The notes under the pieces were generated by a model. That model was given only the letters and a program-made list of their open reading frames with translations. It had not been told where the DNA came from and made no database searches. A stretch of 44,832 nt of DNA from the NCBI GenBank assembly GCA_023664955.1, contig JAMPEV010000001.1, forward strand, positions 949,729 to 994,560, written 5' to 3'. The position numbers and the translations under genes were made by a program. Shown piece by piece: positions 44,242-44,832 of this stretch. This DNA comes from Duncaniella sp. Lineage in GTDB: Bacteria > Bacteroidota > Bacteroidia > Bacteroidales > Muribaculaceae. Position 1 is the stretch's first letter. The number at the start of each line of letters is the position of its first letter.

Positions 44242-44733
44242 ATGAATATGAAACTGAAAATTTTAGCCATAGCGGCACTTTCGCTTTCAATTTTTGCATC
44301 CTGCGGGAATATGGCTTCAAGCGAAAACACCAGTGAATCAGCAGCTCCAGCCATTACTGAGGAGGCCGTGATGGTAGACGAGCCTGAATCGGACGGCACG
44401 ACAGAATTCGATGCCAGCGGACCGATAGAGTATGTAAACAATGCCACCATCACCCCCGATGCGACACTTCCCACTATTATCGACTTCAATGCCACATGGT
44501 GTGGTCCGTGCCAACGGTTTGCGCCTATTTTTGAGGCTGTCGCAAAGGAAATGAAAGGTAAAGCAAAATTTGTGTCGGTGGATGTAGATGACTCTCCTAT
44601 AGCCGCCCAACAGTTTAACGTACAGAATATTCCTCAAATCACTGTTCTTAAGCCCGATGGAACTTATAAATCAACCATCGGATTTATGGAAAAAGACCAG
44701 TTTATCAAATTCATAAACGAGGCTACAAAGTAA
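44242..44733 (+). CDS. Thioredoxin-fold lipoprotein
   Basis: A 163-residue envelope lipoprotein with a thioredoxin domain. The lipobox ends IFASC with Cys21. A Ser/Glu-rich acidic linker (about 22-70) separates it from the fold. The active site is WCGPC (Cys87, Cys90), and the cis-proline lies in NIPQITVLKPDG. A thioredoxin tethered in the periplasm would reduce or shuffle disulfides in exported proteins or pass electrons to a peroxidase. Translation may start at Met1 or Met3. It follows mdh across a strong terminator, so it is separately expressed. Confidence 0.92.
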   Translation: MNMKLKILAIAALSLSIFASCGNMASSENTSESAAPAITEEAVMVDEPESDGTTEFDASGPIEYVNNATITPDATLPTIIDFNATWCGPCQRFAPIFEAVAKEMKGKAKFVSVDVDDSPIAAQQFNVQNIPQITVLKPDGTYKSTIGFMEKDQFIKFINEATK

Positions 44734-44832
44734 GACATCCAAAAATTCAAGCAGGTAAATTTGTCATTAGTGACGATAGACACTATGTTTGCCGCCGAAT
44801 TCGGACGTCGGCCTTGACGGCATAGGTTTCCT
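44734..44832. other. Window edge
   Basis: The last 99 bases hold no feature I can support. A GC-richer stretch near 44795-44820 may be the end or start of a gene cut off by the window. Confidence 0.3.

Noticed and set aside
1-44832. tRNA, rRNA, CRISPR arrays, insertion sequences or prophage genes
   Set aside because: None seen by eye: no regularly spaced repeats beyond the 13-bp triplet, no cloverleaf-like segments noticed and no transposase or integrase motifs. A tRNAscan or ISfinder run would settle this.

Overview
The window is a 44.8-kb chromosomal segment from a Bacteroidales-type bacterium. Muribaculaceae, or another gut family, is plausible, but the family cannot be fixed from sequence alone. 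The clues are Bacteroidetes promoters (TTG about 19 bp before TAnnTTTG, with TAACTTTG recurring), no clear Shine-Dalgarno sites, many lipoprotein signal peptides, a 1124-residue SecA, an OstA-like protein followed by MutL, and a Lnb/DUF4105 protein. The bulk is ordinary core genome, interrupted by AT-rich or decayed patches. I see no rRNA, tRNA, CRISPR array, intact transposase or prophage.

Region by region. 1-1.1 kb: an AT-rich orphan lipoprotein, then a strong terminator. 1.1-12.9 kb (+): an envelope and export cluster, surA-like / ostA-like / mutL / lnb-like / alkaline-phosphatase-superfamily protein / secA, tightly packed with two overlaps. 13.0-14.6 kb (-): a lipoprotein pectin methylesterase. 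14.7-16.3 kb (+): an AT-rich decaying patch holding a frameshifted small lipoprotein and a full-length serpin lipoprotein broken by two in-frame stops. 16.4-18.7 kb (+): a secreted GH31 glycosidase with its own consensus promoter. 18.8-21.6 kb (-): L-serine dehydratase and cofactor-independent phosphoglycerate mutase. 21.8-23.6 kb (+): an unknown 192-residue protein and a diacylglycerol-kinase-family lipid kinase. 23.7-27.5 kb (-): a GH78 rhamnosidase fused to a sialidase-like propeller. 27.6-28.0 kb (-): the relic of a C5 DNA methyltransferase. 28.1-33.8 kb (-): glmS, a HIT protein, a polysaccharide flippase and ruvB. 34.0-35.0 kb (+): a ROK sugar kinase. 35.2-38.1 kb (-): a bile-salt-hydrolase/penicillin-acylase-like Ntn hydrolase, a cytidylate-kinase-like protein and an EEP nuclease-fold lipoprotein. 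38.4-38.7 kb: a deletion relic of an AAA-ATPase/PD-(D/E)XK gene. 38.7-42.8 kb (-): an acyl-CoA synthetase / asd / tsaE / birA run. 43.1-44.7 kb (+): malate dehydrogenase, with a hairpin at the start of its leader, and a lipoprotein thioredoxin.

How the genes fit together. The first cluster joins precursor export (SecA), outer-membrane protein folding (SurA-like), an LPS-transport-related OstA fold and lipoprotein N-acylation (Lnb-like). It also carries an apparent pseudo-phosphatase whose start overlaps the lnb stop. The pectin esterase, GH31 enzyme and GH78-propeller fusion point to plant-polysaccharide use, but no SusC/SusD pair is visible, so this is not a classical PUL. The most notable items are the catalytically degenerate alkaline-phosphatase homologue, the GH78-sialidase-like fusion, the serpin with two stop codons, the DNA methyltransferase relic and the mdh leader hairpin. 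I found no complete new defence or mobile system.
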